Assembly (NCBI GenBank): GCA_019914945.1
Contig: CM034109.1
Span: forward strand, 6,200,001-6,264,000
Source: Typha latifolia
Lineage: Eukaryota > Streptophyta > Magnoliopsida > Poales > Typhaceae
Length of the DNA stretch: 64,000 nt
Direction of reading: 5' to 3'
Of this stretch, positions 10,689 to 45,027 are shown piece after piece (within the stretch, counting starts at the first letter, position 1; the number at the start of each line of letters is the position of its first letter). The position numbers and the translations under genes were made by a program. The notes below the pieces were generated by a model. It had not been told where the DNA came from, ran no database searches, and saw only the letters and a program-made list of their open reading frames with translations.

Positions 10689-13191
10689 TAATGGGGAGGT
10701 AGATTGGTCATCTGTACCATTAGTTTTGGATGAAAAAAAATCTAATTGTTGCAACTTGGTTTGGAGAGTAATTTGATGCTAAAGTTTGAAATACATGGCC
10801 AAACCACTGGAGAGCAAACTATAATTTGCCGGCAGGCGAAACAAGTAATTGATATGCAAGCATATTAAAAACAGAGGTTTTTCGCAATAAGGTTAAAGCG
10901 TAGATGATGATCTGCAAAAGGAAACCCTAACTTGGACCAGAGTCAATGATGAGCCTCCAAAATTGATCGATGCCTATATCTCCACCAGATCTTCTCAGCA
11001 AATCATTAAATATTTGGGCCATCAAACAAGTGACCATTATTAAAACAGCTTAACTTTCTCTCTCTCTTTTCTTATATGGACTTTCTTAGACGCACTCAAA
11101 TGCAGCACAAAAAAGATTGTCATAGAAAAGATATTAATTTACTATTTGTTCTTTTTATTAACAAAGTTAATTTTAATACAAATGATGATGATGATGATAA
11201 TGATGATGTATTTCAAATATTGGATATAGATTTCGGAGTGGAGAATATATATAAAGTGTAATAGTAACCTAGGCGAGTTCTCGCATTAAAAAGAATTTAT
11301 ATGCAAGCTTCTAGTAAGAATTAAACAAGTTAGATTGAGCTCCTATTAATTGTCCTGAAACGTACGCCATCCCAAGCTCTTTCAAAGTTCTGATTCATGA
11401 ACATCAGCATGCTTTTTTTTTTCTTTTTTTTTTGTATTTGTTTTTGTTTACTTGTACTATTGAAATATGCTTATACTTTTGCTTTTGTTTCTTCCATAAA
11501 AAAAGCACATCAAGGGTTAATGCAATATCAAAGTTTTTGCTTGCCTCAGAGAGAGTAAAGAGCATACTTTTGTCTAATAATCCATCATTTCTTATCACCA
11601 ATATGATCCAAAGTATGCTTGTATCAGAAGAATCTCTCAATGACACACCATCTCTGCTGGCTCAAATCATTTGCTAGCAAAAAGAAACAACCCCATGTGA
11701 AGATACTTTTAAGTTTTTTTTTTTTTTCTAACTCTCATAAGACTTCATCAAAAAGATTTTAAAGAAGAGGGGCCACAAAGATGATAGGATCTAAAGAGAA
11801 GAGAGGAGGAGGGGAGCATCACACATGCAACAAGATAGAGTAGGAAGAAGTGGTAAGATGGGCCTATCACTATCTTGCCCTTAGTTTTTGACAGGTCAAA
11901 GGAAGCTCATGAAAGAGTAACCTTGTCAAGAAATTGATGGCCATCTTGTCCTTTTCAACAAGCTTTAGCCACAAAACAGTGAGAAGATAAGAGGTGTTAT
12001 AATTTGTGCTTATCCCAATGGTAGGCAAATGATTATAACTAGGGGGCAGTATCCCCACTGGTCTCATTAAAAGTATGGATAAGAGGGAAAAAGGAATTGA
12101 TTAAAAAGGAAGTAAGTGAATGTCTCTTGCCAAAGCCCAATCTATGTCTGGATACACTTTAGGGCAATTTCTAGCTTCTTTTGACAACAAAGTGCCCTCA
12201 TGGGGTATGAGCAGCCTTCAGCTTTGCACATGGAACAGCTCAATCCACATAGACACCATCAGAGCAATAAGAACACTCACAAGCCGAATCTTTTTCTAAC
12301 TGTCTGGAGTTTTCTCAACCAACCAACACTACCAACTCCCTTCATGCCATCTGTATGGTAATCTTTGGTTGGTTTCAATCTCATCTTGCCAAAAAGTTCT
12401 TAATCTGAGAATAAACAAATAAGAATGTATAGCAAACAGGTGAGCTGTCTATGGAGTTGGGGGAGATAGAATTTGGTAGCAGACAGCTGTGTTTTGCAGT
12501 ATGCTAAGCTTGTTTGTATTTTTTTTTAACCCTAACATTGGGTCATGAATAAAATAATAATAATGATAGTAGACTAAATTAGGGCAGTGCACTATAAAAA
12601 ATACAGAGATGAAAATTATGAGGGATATTTGTACATCAGCAAACAATTAGGAGACTTTTTGAGATTAAACAAAAAGGTGACACCTGAGATCATGTTATCA
12701 TGCTGGGTATATCTTAGATGCACTCTTTGCCCATTGTAGACAACCTATGTCGAAAGAAAATATTTACACATGATATAGCATGAACCAAGAAGAAACCAGA
12801 TGTTCAACATTACAATGTAGAGGGAGAAAGAAGGAAAGTACAAATGGATGATGCAATTTTATATAAAAACAAAGCAAGCCGGAAGCATGGAAGAGTCTCT
12901 GAAATAATCACAACACAGATGCAACTTCTGTAATTAATTACAGAAATGGCTGGCATCTTAGTGATGCATTACAGTTATGGCATCAGAAATGGTGGATTCA
13001 AACACATCCTGTGCCTGCTGAATGGAAAACTGACTTGCCTTCTCTTTTGTACACATCTATTTTGCAAGCTAAAGCTGGTGGATATAGGCTTACAGATTGT
13101 GTTGGCCTTCAAAAGTTAGGGCAAAGAATTTCTGGCATTCTTTAGGCTGCAACAGTTCAGGAAGTCATAACATGCTGGACTATCCTTAACT
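10689..13191. other. Intergenic region and 3'UTR side of AUG6
   Basis: Positions 12700-13191 lie directly downstream of the AUG6 stop codon on the minus strand and likely include its 3'UTR; a polyadenylation site was not fixed. From 10689 to 12700 there are T-rich tracts (11408-11430, 11716-11729), a short GAT-rich run (11182-11207) and small open frames without recognisable products. No gene is supported here. Confidence 0.5.
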
Positions 13192-34364
<21,173 letters not shown>

Positions 34365-34592
34365 TGCTCTCTTGATCTCGATCTTCACCTCACAACTCCA
34401 TAGATTTCTCTCTCGAACTCCACCTCCCAACTCGATCTCGTTGTAGTACTACTCGGATGATGGGGTAGTTATCGGGGGATTCATTTCTTTTCTCGTCCAA
34501 GGATTAGATCTTCAAGTGGAGCGGATCGGATGGCATTTGAAATCGGAAAGGAGTAAATTGTCTGCATCCTCGAATGCATTAGTACTTGTGAG
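34365..34592 (-). promoter_or_regulatory. AUG6 leader and proximal promoter
   Basis: Upstream of the AUG6 ATG the minus strand has an in-frame open stretch back to 34430 and GA-rich leader sequence. No TATA box is obvious. An inverted-repeat element begins almost at once at about 34595, so the undisturbed proximal promoter is only about 230 bp. Confidence 0.45.
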
Positions 34593-34594
34593 AG

Positions 34595-35495
34595 ACCGGG
34601 TTGGTTCAAAATTTTCAAACAAATATTACATTTTACACCCTGCATGTTTAGTATCTATAATTCGATCCCCGTATTTGGACTTTATTCTAAGAAATTTCTC
34701 TCATATTTAGAAGAAAATCTTTTATTAAGGACTTCTATTATTATTCCAACCTTACCATACAAATACTATTTTTCTTCATTTATCCAGCAATTATCATATA
34801 AACTAAATGGCTGTAATTCTTTCGTGTAAATTAATCTATCCCATCCTCACGAAGAGGAGATTTCTTTAGTTAAATTATGAGATTTATAAGGAGTCCTCTC
34901 TGATGAGATTAGAGATGTATTCTAATTTAACTAAGAAAAGATACGAGTCTAGACACCTATATAAAGAGCTTAATATAAGTAGATATTAAAGAGCGGAAGG
35001 AAAGCTTTTACGGGGTTTTAGTTAATGTTTGACAAATGGAGTGGATCCTCTCAAGCCAATATTATTTTTTTTTCTAACTCGTATGATTTGGCGTAGTGAT
35101 ATTCTTATACTTTAGATATATTTATCTGAGAGATTTGAGTTAGTATACTCAATTTTTCTCTACTAAAGGTAGTTTTTTTCTTACCTAAGAGGGCTCGAGG
35201 AATATTCTAGATAGTATTACACTGTCAGTGGTTGTTAAGTTAAATTTACTTCAATGGGGATTTTAGACAATAGAAGGTCAATGAATAATACACCTATATT
35301 TAATGGTGTTAATAATAATGTAAGCAAAATATAGGGTGGTTTTAATAAATTACCCTATCTTTAAATTCAAAGTTTGATTCTTAAACAGAATGTTATGCTT
35401 TTTATATTTTTGGTCAACTTGATCTTCGAGTGATAGGGTGTGAATAGTAAATTTAAGAATATGCAGGGTGTGAATGTAATTTTTCCTGACTTCGA
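34595..35495. repeat. Foldback element directly upstream of AUG6
   Basis: The left arm at about 34620-34660 (ATTACATTTTACACCCTGCA) pairs with the right arm at about 35455-35490, inverted ATTACATTCACACCCTGCAT. Further matching is weaker. No transposase, TSD not fixed. Confidence 0.5.
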
Positions 35496-35544
35496 TTCTA
35501 AGTACATCAAAGTATAACGTTGGCACAAAGGCAATTGCCCCCAC

Positions 35545-35640
35545 TAATCCACTGTAGAGGCCCAAAGGAGTATCTTAAAAATCAAGTGCATTCTAGAGGC
35601 TATTTGGTCAGCAATATTTCAATTCCAGAAAAAAAAATTT
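35545..35640. repeat. Dispersed repeat shared with 44470-44570
   Basis: Both segments carry, in the same order, AGAGGCCCAA, GGAG, ATCAAGT, CATTCTAGA, GGCTATTTGG and AATTCCAG. One lies between AUG6 and VPS29, the other in VPS29 intron 1. The family is unknown. Confidence 0.55.
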
Positions 35641-36499
35641 CTTGCTTAAATAATAATAATCTAAAGAGTTATTGATACAAACACCATAAAGTAATAAACT
35701 TTAAGAAAATTATTCTTACTTGTTATCAATAATTCACATTAATTAGATATGATATGTAGAGAACATCGAAATAAAAGTGAGGGTTTTGCTGTCTTTTATC
35801 GACTTATATAAGTTGGTATAAATTATTAATTTTTACTAACCCTAGGCTAGCTTTAGTCCCTGTTCAACGGGTGAGTTATATCTTGGTATTTGTAATTTCA
35901 GGAGTTTTAACCCCGATTAGAGAAAAACCAGAGAAGCTCTCGATTGATATCTAACATAATTATACGTACATATAAAAGATTGTACCATAAGTAATAGTAT
36001 AATTATATGTACATATAAAAGATTGTACCATAAGTAATAGTCTTTTGTACAGAAAAAAAAATAATATAAACTTAAAGCCATAATACGTATAGCAAAAGTG
36101 ATGCGTATAAATTACTAACAAGAGAACTAAGATTTATAGCATATAAAAGCAATGCTAATCTATTGACCCTTTTATTAACAAACAATTTCGATCATAGATC
36201 GTTATCATAAGTAAAAATTTTCTAGCTATTGATGATCTAAATTGAAAGTAAATATAAAGGGAAAAAGATTGTATTGGTAGTATCAACAACTAAAGCCAAG
36301 TAACTCTTCTCCTGGAGCCCCTTTTCAGTTTCTCTTTTCCATCTTTAAGAGTTCCCTCATAGTTTGTTTGACCTTTCTCTTTGGGCTTGCTCTTAAGTTG
36401 CTACTAGTGGTGCCCTTTCCCTATCACACTCGTCTATGAGTTTCATTCTTCTCTCTCTCTAGCTTTCTTCTAATAGTAATTTTCCTTCCAAGTATGTCT
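35641..36499. other. Intergenic region before the LINE remnant
   Basis: AT-rich DNA containing the 43-bp tandem duplication at 35956-36041. No gene is recognised. Confidence 0.5.
35956..36041. repeat. Two tandem 43-bp units
   Basis: Units at 35956-35998 and 35999-36041 differ at a single base (CGTACAT versus TGTACAT in the early part). The core is AAAAGATTGTACCATAAGTA. This is a recent local duplication. Confidence 0.9.
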
Positions 36500-38830
36500 A
36501 CTTCACAAAGATAACTCCTTCACAAAAATTTTGCCCTCCTACTTGAGAAAAGGATAAATGAAATCATTTCCCTAGCTAAAGATTACTTCATCTTGTTTGC
36601 AAGCCCAAGTTTTATCTAGTGAAAAATCTCTTCATTGACAACTCGCTCAACTCTATAAGGCTCAAAAATGTCCTCACTAAGGCTTGGTATAGAGAAGAAA
36701 CTTTGGAATTCATCGAAGCTAGTAAAAATACTTACCTCCTTTTCTTTCAGATAGAATATGATAAATGAAAAGTTTGGTTTGATGTCAATGGTACTTTAAT
36801 AAGGACTTGTTCATGCTTGGACTATTCTATCCAAATCTCTCTTCAAAACAATAGAGCTTTAGTTTCTTTGAGTTATGGGTCCAATTTTTAGGCTTCCATA
36901 TGTCTCAAAAACTATTCAAGCTGTGATGGAGCTCTGTTTAACCATAACTCAATATTACAATACTCATTATGATCTTACCTCACTGGATAATGCCTATGCC
37001 ACTAAATAGTGCCCTCTCCTTTAACCTACGGTGATCAATATTTTGCCTTATAGTTGCCAATAAAAGTTATTACCTAGAACTATCAACAAAGTGGAGGCTC
37101 CTTGATAATCCATAACCTCAATTGTATCCTCCATCTTTGGTACACATTTCAAAATATTCTTTTCCTCTTCTAACCCTCACTCGTTCTTTTATATCTATCT
37201 TAACAAGTTAAGAAAAAATATTCCTCATGTTTCAGAACTCTAGATAGCCTCAACACCACCCCTCAAAAAATGAGATTGAAGTTGTCATACAAAATTTGGT
37301 CCCAACAAAGCACGAGGCCCTAATGGTTGTCATATTTTTTTTACCATTTCTAAGATTTATTAAAGCCAATAGGCTACTCCGCCATCAAAACTTCTCCTTT
37401 GAGAGCTTAGAACTAGCGATAAATAATACAAAAAGAATTTTCATATTTAAAAAGTAATGATTATTTTATTATAGGAGACTATCGTCATATCAATCTTCGC
37501 AATGTTATCTACAAAACCATCTTGAAAATCCTCGTAGAGTCGTAGGAAGGATAAAGCCTTTTCTTTCTCACATAATTTTCAAGATTTCAAATAATTTTAT
37601 TCTTAGTTGTCAAATGGCGAACAATTATGTGCTTGCCTAAGGCATACCTTTTTGAACTCATCTAGAAATAATATCGGGTCCTTCGTTCTCAAAACTAATT
37701 TGTTAAAAGCCTTCTATAGGATGTAATGGATTTTCATTTGCGATTGTCTCATGATTCATATTTTTTTAGAGACATTCTCTAATCTAGAGCTCAGTTTCAT
37801 CTCGATCTCGACCCTTAACGTTGTTGCTAATGTGAAAGTTTGAATTCCATCAAACCCTCTCATGGGCTTTGTCAAAGGTGTCATCTTTTCCCCTAACTAT
37901 TTAATATTAGATATAATATTCTCTCTCCGCTCTTGGAAAAAGAATTTTAATAGGTATTATGGGGTGTGACCAGCAAGAGGAGCACCAATCATGACACACC
38001 CTATGTTTGTCGATGACCTCCTATTCTTTATCAAAACATCTAATTCCAAAGCTACGAGTTTAAACTCAATCTAAGATTTCTAATATATGTTGTCCGGACA
38101 AGCAATCAATATGGAAAAATTGAATAAAAAATTTCAACATTTACACTTTCCAAGCCAACCATAATATGAGATCTCCACACTCAAGGTGAAACACCTCGTT
38201 GTAAGAGAAAAACATATTGTGATATCTTATTGTCAAAGTCTAAAAGCCAAGTTTCAACATTGTTGTAGATAAATTTTAATTAATGTTAGCCAGACGAAAA
38301 TTAAAATACTTCTCTTATGCCGGTAGGTTGGTGCTATTGAAGTTGTGATTCTAATCTTTCTCATATGACTACTATCTTTTAAATATCTCTCTTAAAAATT
38401 CTCACATTGATGATAAAAGATTTTTAGTAAAGGAGCAACTTCGGCTCAAGTCCTGTTATCTAAAAAGTTCAGAGTTGCTTTGCCTCTTGTAAAAAAATAG
38501 GTTGGGCATCAATAAGATAGATTTTATAAATAAGAGATTAATTCTAGAAGTAGTTTGGGCACCTCTCTTTGACCCAACTTCTTAAAATTAAATATTCCCC
38601 ACCGTCTTCATTTTATAAAGTCAAACCAAATCATCGCACTTTTGGATGTGGTCTTCAATTTTAAGCCTGAGGAAACAATGAAATTGAATGTCAGGTGGAT
38701 AGTAATGAACGGTGCCTCTATTCACTTGTATCACAACCCGTGGCTACCTCTCTTAGATCCCTCTACAATTTTTGTTGAACATAGTATTAACTTTGTCAAG
38801 ATCTCATAAAAGAATAAGAATGGAATCTTG
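36500..38830 (+). pseudogene. LINE reverse transcriptase remnant
   Basis: Plus-strand fragments, in order, of a plant L1-type ORF2: NKARGPNGC (near 37295), ISILRNVIYKTILKILVES (near 37475), GFVKGVIFSPNYL (near 37860) and MFVDDLLFFIKTS (near 38000). The last corresponds to the F/YxDD active-site box. GASIHLYHNPWLPLL (near 38710) matches the downstream region. Many stop codons and frame changes separate these pieces, so the element is dead. No ORF1 is adjacent. Confidence 0.75.
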
Positions 38831-39109
38831 ACTTGAATAGAAATATATTTTTTTGAAAGCAACTGCATATCACATTTTTAATATTTGCATTAGACCACCA
38901 TCCATTGAATGGAAAAACTAATTAATCTAGAAACCTTCACTTTTAGAGAAGTTCTTAACAAAGCCTTTAATAGGAGATGACTAAGCTCTTCCTCATCAAA
39001 AACCTCCGGATGATTCTTTAAGACCGTTTGAAGTTGTAATTCTATATTTTGTAGAGTGAGGACCTTTATATGGTTGACACTCTCTATATTAAGACAACAG
39101 TACATTATC

Positions 39110-40414
39110 GACTGTCTATAATTGATCCAACCTGCTCACTATGTTAGGAGAAATATCTTTGCTTTCCTCTTTAAGATTTGGTTAGATTGACACTTGCAAT
39201 AATACTATAGCTAATAACCTTGATAATCATGCGATCCCAAATCATGTTTGTATGGATCAAATTAATTCATCGCTAAAGTTTTCTTGTACTCTGGACTCTA
39301 CTTAATATATTCAATTTTCAGACTTTCATAAAAGAAAACTAATAACAACTACAACTGAGGAACAAGTATGTCCAAAGGTAATTCTAGAAAAAGTTGAAAT
39401 TTTTCACGCTTTTAATGGCTTTTCTTAAGGTGTTGACGAGGTTATGCTAAATGTTGAGGATATTGGAGGAATCCTGAAGCTAAAGATACTTTACGTTCAT
39501 AGATTAGAAATACTATTATTATTAGATAACAGTTGGTAATTACTTATGTAGGTACTATATTCTTGACTAACTAACTATTCAATCTAAATGATCCTTCCTG
39601 TTCAATTATACCATATACGTTGACTACTAATCCTTGTAGAGTCAAATGTTTGTATTTTTGATCCCTTACTTTGACTAATGTGAATAAATTCACTTTTGCA
39701 CAACTGTACGATGATTTTTAAAAAAACAAATAGGTTTGCTCGCATCAAATTAAGCTACTTTGTTAATAAAATTTGACCTTATCTTGTATGGATTGTTTGT
39801 GCTGAGCAGATATCATAAGAGTTTGTTTGATTGACGAAAGATAGAAAAAGAAAGTGACAATTTTCTAGAAGTCCACCACTTTATGATGTTTAGATGAAGA
39901 AAGTAGAGTGGGAAGTGGGTTATGGAATTCCCTAAAATAATTCAACTTTTTTTATTTCACTTTTATTTTAAAAAGAGAGTTGCACTTCCTATCCTTTTAT
40001 AAGCCAAAAAGTTCACTACATCATGTTTTTAAATTAATGTTATGATAGAATCGGGCTTCTCTTTTAAAGTTTGTATCCAGTAGAATCATCTAGATATAAT
40101 GATGCACAGCTCCATTAATCTTTCTCGACCGATAAATATTAAGCAAGAATGAGAGCAAGATACTGTTGCTATTATTAATTGCAACAATTATTTACTTTCA
40201 CCAAACAATTTTAATATTTACTAAATACCAATAAATTTTGATTATTTACTATAAGTGAATTTATTAGAAACTTTCTTCACTTTTTTTTCTACTTTTTATC
40301 GGCCAAACACATCCCATTGAAAACTAAAGAAGTATAAAATCTTTTACCAAAATCATTAAGATCATTTGGTATTCTCATGATTGAGACGAGTAAATTGAAG
40401 TGAAAGAAAATGAA
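39110..40414. other. Intergenic region, nothing recognised
   Basis: AT-rich DNA. No open frame with recognisable product and no clear repeat ends. Confidence 0.5.
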
Positions 40415-40422
40415 CTTGTTGA

Positions 40423-40998
40423 TAGACTTGATCAAACGGCCCAGCCCGCCAATGCCTGGCCCGACCCGGCCCGGTCCGAGCCCGAACTACTCATGGGCGG
40501 CACGGGCCAACATTTGCCCACCCGACCCGGCCCGGAAGCCCGCCCGTTTGGCCTGCAACTAGGCCCGCCCGTTCTGCTACAATAATTTGTCGTTCTGCTA
40601 TAGTAATTTACCGTTCTGCTACAATAAAAATCAACATAAATTTTGGTATTGTACTGTTTTGCATTATTTTAAGCACACCTTTAAAAGATTTTAATTTATT
40701 TTAGTTATTTTTTAAATGGAGGAACATAAATATTTTTTTTTAAAATAAGCTAATAGTAAAAACATTCTAAAAATAGCTAAAATATGGGTTGGGCCGAGTG
40801 ATTGGTGGGTCGGGCTGGCTTGGCCCGACCGGCTAGCCTGATTTCTCACGGGTCGACGGGCAGTAACGGGCGACTATTCTAGCCCGGCCCGGCCCGGCCC
40901 GAATGATTGGTGGATTGGGCTGTGAACAAATACTTAAGCCCGATTGGCTCGAAAAGCCCGACCCGAATTCGGCTCGGCCCGCCCGATGATCATGTCTA
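40423..40998. mobile_element. Non-autonomous hAT-type element, 576 bp, GGCCCG-rich arms
   Basis: The left end TAGACTTGATCA and right end (inverted TAGACATGATCA) are TIRs. CTTGTTGA (40415-40422) and CTCGTTGA (40999-41006) form an 8-bp TSD with one mismatch. The arms contain dense CCCGGCC/GGCCCG words and the middle is AT-rich with CTACAATAA words. It is the inverted-orientation relative of 48259-48897. Short open frames here reflect the GC-rich arms. Confidence 0.85.
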
Positions 40999-41126
40999 CT
41001 CGTTGACATAAGAAAATGGAAGAAGTAAGGAATTAATTCCATCAATAATTTTATTATACATCTCCGAGGCTTTTCACTTTTTATATCTCTCATTTGTGTC
41101 TCTTTTAATTATTGACGGCAGACAGG

Positions 41127-41228
41127 ACTGCAAAGAAGTACATCAATTCCTATAACTTCACTAAAAGTTGGGGATGAACTGCAAAGAAGTACATCAATTC
41201 CTATAACTTCACTAAAAGTTGGGGATGA
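41127..41228. repeat. Two identical tandem 51-bp units
   Basis: 41127-41177 is repeated without change at 41178-41228 (starts ACTGCAAAGAAGTACATC). The identity suggests a very recent duplication, or an assembly artefact. Confidence 0.92.
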
Positions 41229-42335
41229 ACTCTTGCTGTGGAATAGAAATCAAAGAGTTGATTCTTGAGAAGTAATTACTAGTGGCATATTTCTTCATTT
41301 CTTTCTCGAATGGATGTATGTTTTTTAGGAAAATGTGAACATATGTCCACCACCTTTTACAGGACATGTATTACTTGAGATAATTATATTTAGATCTCAT
41401 AAATAATTGACCATTTTCACATAGATCTTCTCATTTTATTTTTCATGTATACAAAAATCAAAGAGGTCCGTCCACATAGGCCATTTCCACATTTCCGTGC
41501 ACAAATAAAAAAGTCATGTACACGAAAAAGAAAAATTAAGGGGATGCAAGTAAAACTTAGCAATATTCAGGAGATCTTAGTGTAATTATCCCTTATCTCC
41601 CACTATAATTGTATTCTATGTCAATATGAAGACAGTTTTGCCTCATTAGTCAACAACTGATTTAAGTTCCCAATTGAAAATTCATAGAATTGTCTTTCAC
41701 AGAGAGATTTTTTATATAATTCCTTGATGCAAATATTATGTCCATGGTTCTTTACCATTAAGAGGAAAGTTATTACTGTGCCACTTCTCCAGCCAGGTTG
41801 CAAGCAATCCTAATTCAAATGATTCTTGTGTAAATTTGAATTCTTGTATAACAAGCAGATCTCTGGATATGAATCCTTCTACAATATACCCCAGAATTTC
41901 TTGCTGTGAGCGTGTTGCTGAAAAAAAGATCTAAATTGCCTTTTCCTCAAACATGGAGTCTTGACCACTTAGTTTCATCAAAAGGCCTATATTATGTATA
42001 TTAAAGGTTCGCGAATTTGCCAACAACAATAAATATACATAGCTACGAGAATAAAGGTAATGAACAACTGAAGGGGGGGCAATCCAAGCAAAGAAGAATA
42101 TCAAGGTGAAGTCTAACTAAAGCTCATAAATATTCCACACCTTCCATGTTCATATCACCAGTTCACCACCATCAAATTATGCCATGAGAAGCTGTACAAA
42201 ACAAAGTTGAAAATGAGGTCTATTACATAAGAAGTTTATGAAGTCCCAATCTAATCCTCAGCAGCTATCAGATGCCAAACTCATTCAAGGAGACAAATTC
42301 TACTAATCTCGGCTGAGTGTAACAGCAGCAGAACA
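41229..42335. other. Intergenic region and VPS29 3'UTR side
   Basis: From about 42100 to 42335 this is immediately downstream of the VPS29 stop codon on the minus strand and probably includes its 3'UTR. The rest is AT-rich without a recognised gene. Confidence 0.5.
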
Positions 42336-45027
42336 CTAATGAGCAGACTGACTAGGTGCTGCCTTTTTGAAGTCAATTTTGTCAACCTTCACCTCTCCAT
42401 CGATGAGCTCGTAAACATAAACAACTACACGAAGGCCATCTATGTCCATAAGAACAAAGCTTGGGTTAACATCATATGTAATGCTGCTGTATGCACCAGT
42501 TGCCGAGCCAGGGTTGATCATGACACCACCCTCATGCTTGTATGCCTTGAATTGATGGGTGTGCCCTGTCACAAGGATGTCCACATCCAACTGCCTCTGA
42601 AGCATGGCTAATGAATCCAAGTCTCCCCATGGGACAATCTGCAAGTTTCAAGGAAAGAAACAGTAGATACAAGATAAGCTGTGCACAGAGTAGCAGAAAA
42701 GAAAAGAAAAAGTTAGGAAAGGAGTATCTAATACCCACATAAGATACAAGAAAAAAAGAGCAGAAAAGAAAAATTATTAACTCTGTGAGAAACTAAAAAA
42801 ATAATTCCACAAAGAAACCTTTGTTCCTTATTGTCAGTTAACTAATGCCCAAGACAGAGAAGTTTCTTAATTCAACTTGCCATCTCTCTCTTTTATAAAT
42901 ATTCCTCTGTAAAGAGGGATTGCTGGGGGAGTTGCTCACAGTTGCATAAGTTAACTGCATCCAAGAAGGTAAATATTCTCTATGCTGATTGACCTAATAT
43001 CTTCTATGGCAAGAGGTTCTCTGGTGTATGATTCTGCTTTAATAAAGAACTTGCACCAATCTACAGAGGGTGATATCAGGTTAAAGCCAATTGTAAAAAC
43101 TATTAAGTATCCCAAATTTTGAGTTATGCTCTAGCAGACCCCATATTATGATATTGCAATGATGTACTGCGTGCAACATCAGACAGAAACTCACACAAAT
43201 TTTGGCAAATTCAAAAAGTAAGTAGAGGAACAGAATTCTATAATTCAGAGTCCATGATATATAGCTGCGAACAGTTACATTCAGTGAGGCAGGGAAAAGT
43301 ACCTGGTGACCATGGCAAAGTCCAAGCTTGAATTGACCAATAGTGAGAGTCTTGGTCTCTGGATAACGTGCATCCTCATCATATTGACCTCGAGTAATAT
43401 GCAGATCAGGGCAAAGGCTTTTCAAGTAGTCATGAACTTCCTGCGTAAACAATGCATATCAAAGTCACAACAAAGTTTTGACATGAACATGCAACTATAT
43501 AAGACTCCAAGGATCTGAACTAATAAAAAATAGTCAAACAACATGAAGTACTGCAAACAGAAAATTACATAACCATCTTCTTACCCAAAGCAGTTATGAC
43601 ACTACCTACCTGCCAAACACAGCATAACCTACCAAACTAACAAAATTGACCTAATCCAAAAAGAAGGCTAATGCCAAATGATACCATTATGGTGCTCCAA
43701 GACCTTGACACCATCATAAATGTCTTGTGAGGCATAAGAACACTATAACACTAGAATGTTAGGTAATACTAGAATTCTTACATTCCGTGAAGTTTAAGTA
43801 CCTGCAAGTCTGCAACACATTTTGTATTGCCAGTTAACTCATTGTTAGAATAACCTCAATCTCATTTACTCTTAGAACTTCAAAATCTAAAAGTCTACTA
43901 TGATTCCAACAGCAAACCTTGGAATGATAATTTCCGGATGTTGTCAGTATACAGGCTCATTGAACAGGGGAAGTAACACTGACCTTCTGCTTGTGTAGAA
44001 TGAAAGTATGAAAGCTATGCAAATGCTAGAAGAAAAACTTGTTGTACGTAATATGTGATTCATGACCACACTTCTAAAATGTTGTCCATACACCTCATTG
44101 GCAGCTGTTAATGTATTTGCCATCCCCAGGCCACCCTGCATAGGATCCACTATGATTTTTCCAATTTCTTGGAGCCATAGTATATTGTTTTTCTTTAAGC
44201 TACAACTGTTGTTTGACATACAAAACACCTTACTACATGTAAAGAAGTGTCTATCTTCTCTGCAAGATTTTTTTTCTCCTTTGACTTCTGACTTGTTTGC
44301 ATATACTTATCAATTTTAATTTTTAAGTACTATTCAGATCAAACGCATAGGCATCCTCATATGCTTCCACATACCACATGTGTGGTATGCAACCCCTTGG
44401 ACGCTTGCAAACCTGACTGCCTTATAGAATGTTGTTGTTCATAAGTATAACTTTGATGTAAAGATAATTTCTCCACTATAGAGGCCCAACGGAGCATGAT
44501 AAAATGCAAGAATCAAGTTCATTCTAGAATGAAGGCTATTTGGCAGCAAGATCAGAATTCCAGGAAAGCCCTTTTTTTATTAAACAACCTAAAGAATCAT
44601 GAATTCTAGCTTGAGTTTGACCATTTTGCCAGATTAATCCACCATAAAACCTATTTTATATTTTCAACTGAAGAAAGATCCACACAAAAAGTAGAATTTA
44701 TACTTCAAAATACAAAACTTTGGACTGATTAATCAATGCAGCAGGCTAAAATTACTTATAATTAGTTAACTTGATCTGAATCCAGTAATCCCAGAACATC
44801 CAAACTAAGGGATTAGCCACCAAGTAATGATTCAACGGCAATCTAAAGAGAAGAAGTTTAGAAAATAATAAATAATAAATAATAATAATAATCACCTTAA
44901 TACATAAGTTCCCAGTGCATATGATGTGCTGAATTTTCCCAGGGACAAGCATAGACTTAAATTTTTCAGGCAGATTAGGTGCCCGGTGTGGGATGTGGAG
45001 GTCTCCGATGGCTAGAACTAGCACCAT
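42336..45027 (-). CDS. VPS29: Vacuolar protein sorting-associated protein 29 (retromer subunit), complete, 190 aa
   Basis: VPS29 is the retromer subunit with a metallophosphoesterase fold; it binds VPS35 and helps recycle vacuolar sorting receptors from endosomes. Coding exons on minus are 45027-44896, 43440-43303 and 42638-42336. They join in phase 0 with GT-AG borders and total 573 bases. Phosphoesterase-fold motifs are in place: GDLHIPHR (D9, H11), CTGNLC (N40), RGQYDED (from R61), CHGHQ (86-90) and TGHTHQ (114-119). The protein ends [12 protein letters not shown] then TAG, and 190 residues is the usual plant length. An in-frame ATG six codons earlier (45045) is possible, but M7 gives the conserved MVLVLAIGD start. 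Intron 1 (43441-44895) holds a dispersed repeat at 44470-44570; the rest of both introns is unremarkable. Confidence 0.97.
44470..44570. repeat. Dispersed repeat in VPS29 intron 1
   Basis: Partner of 35545-35640, sharing AGAGGCCCAA, CATTCTAGA, GGCTATTTGG and AATTCCAG in the same order and orientation. It lies in the first intron of VPS29. Confidence 0.55.

Noticed and set aside
11404..11677. 80-codon frames on both strands near 11.5 kb
   Set aside because: They span T-rich tracts, overlap on opposite strands and match no family.
40833..41093. 86-codon minus-strand frame between the hAT and the tandem duplication
   Set aside because: Its readable part is the GGCCCG-rich hAT arm; it crosses the TSD into AT-rich DNA with no conserved residues.
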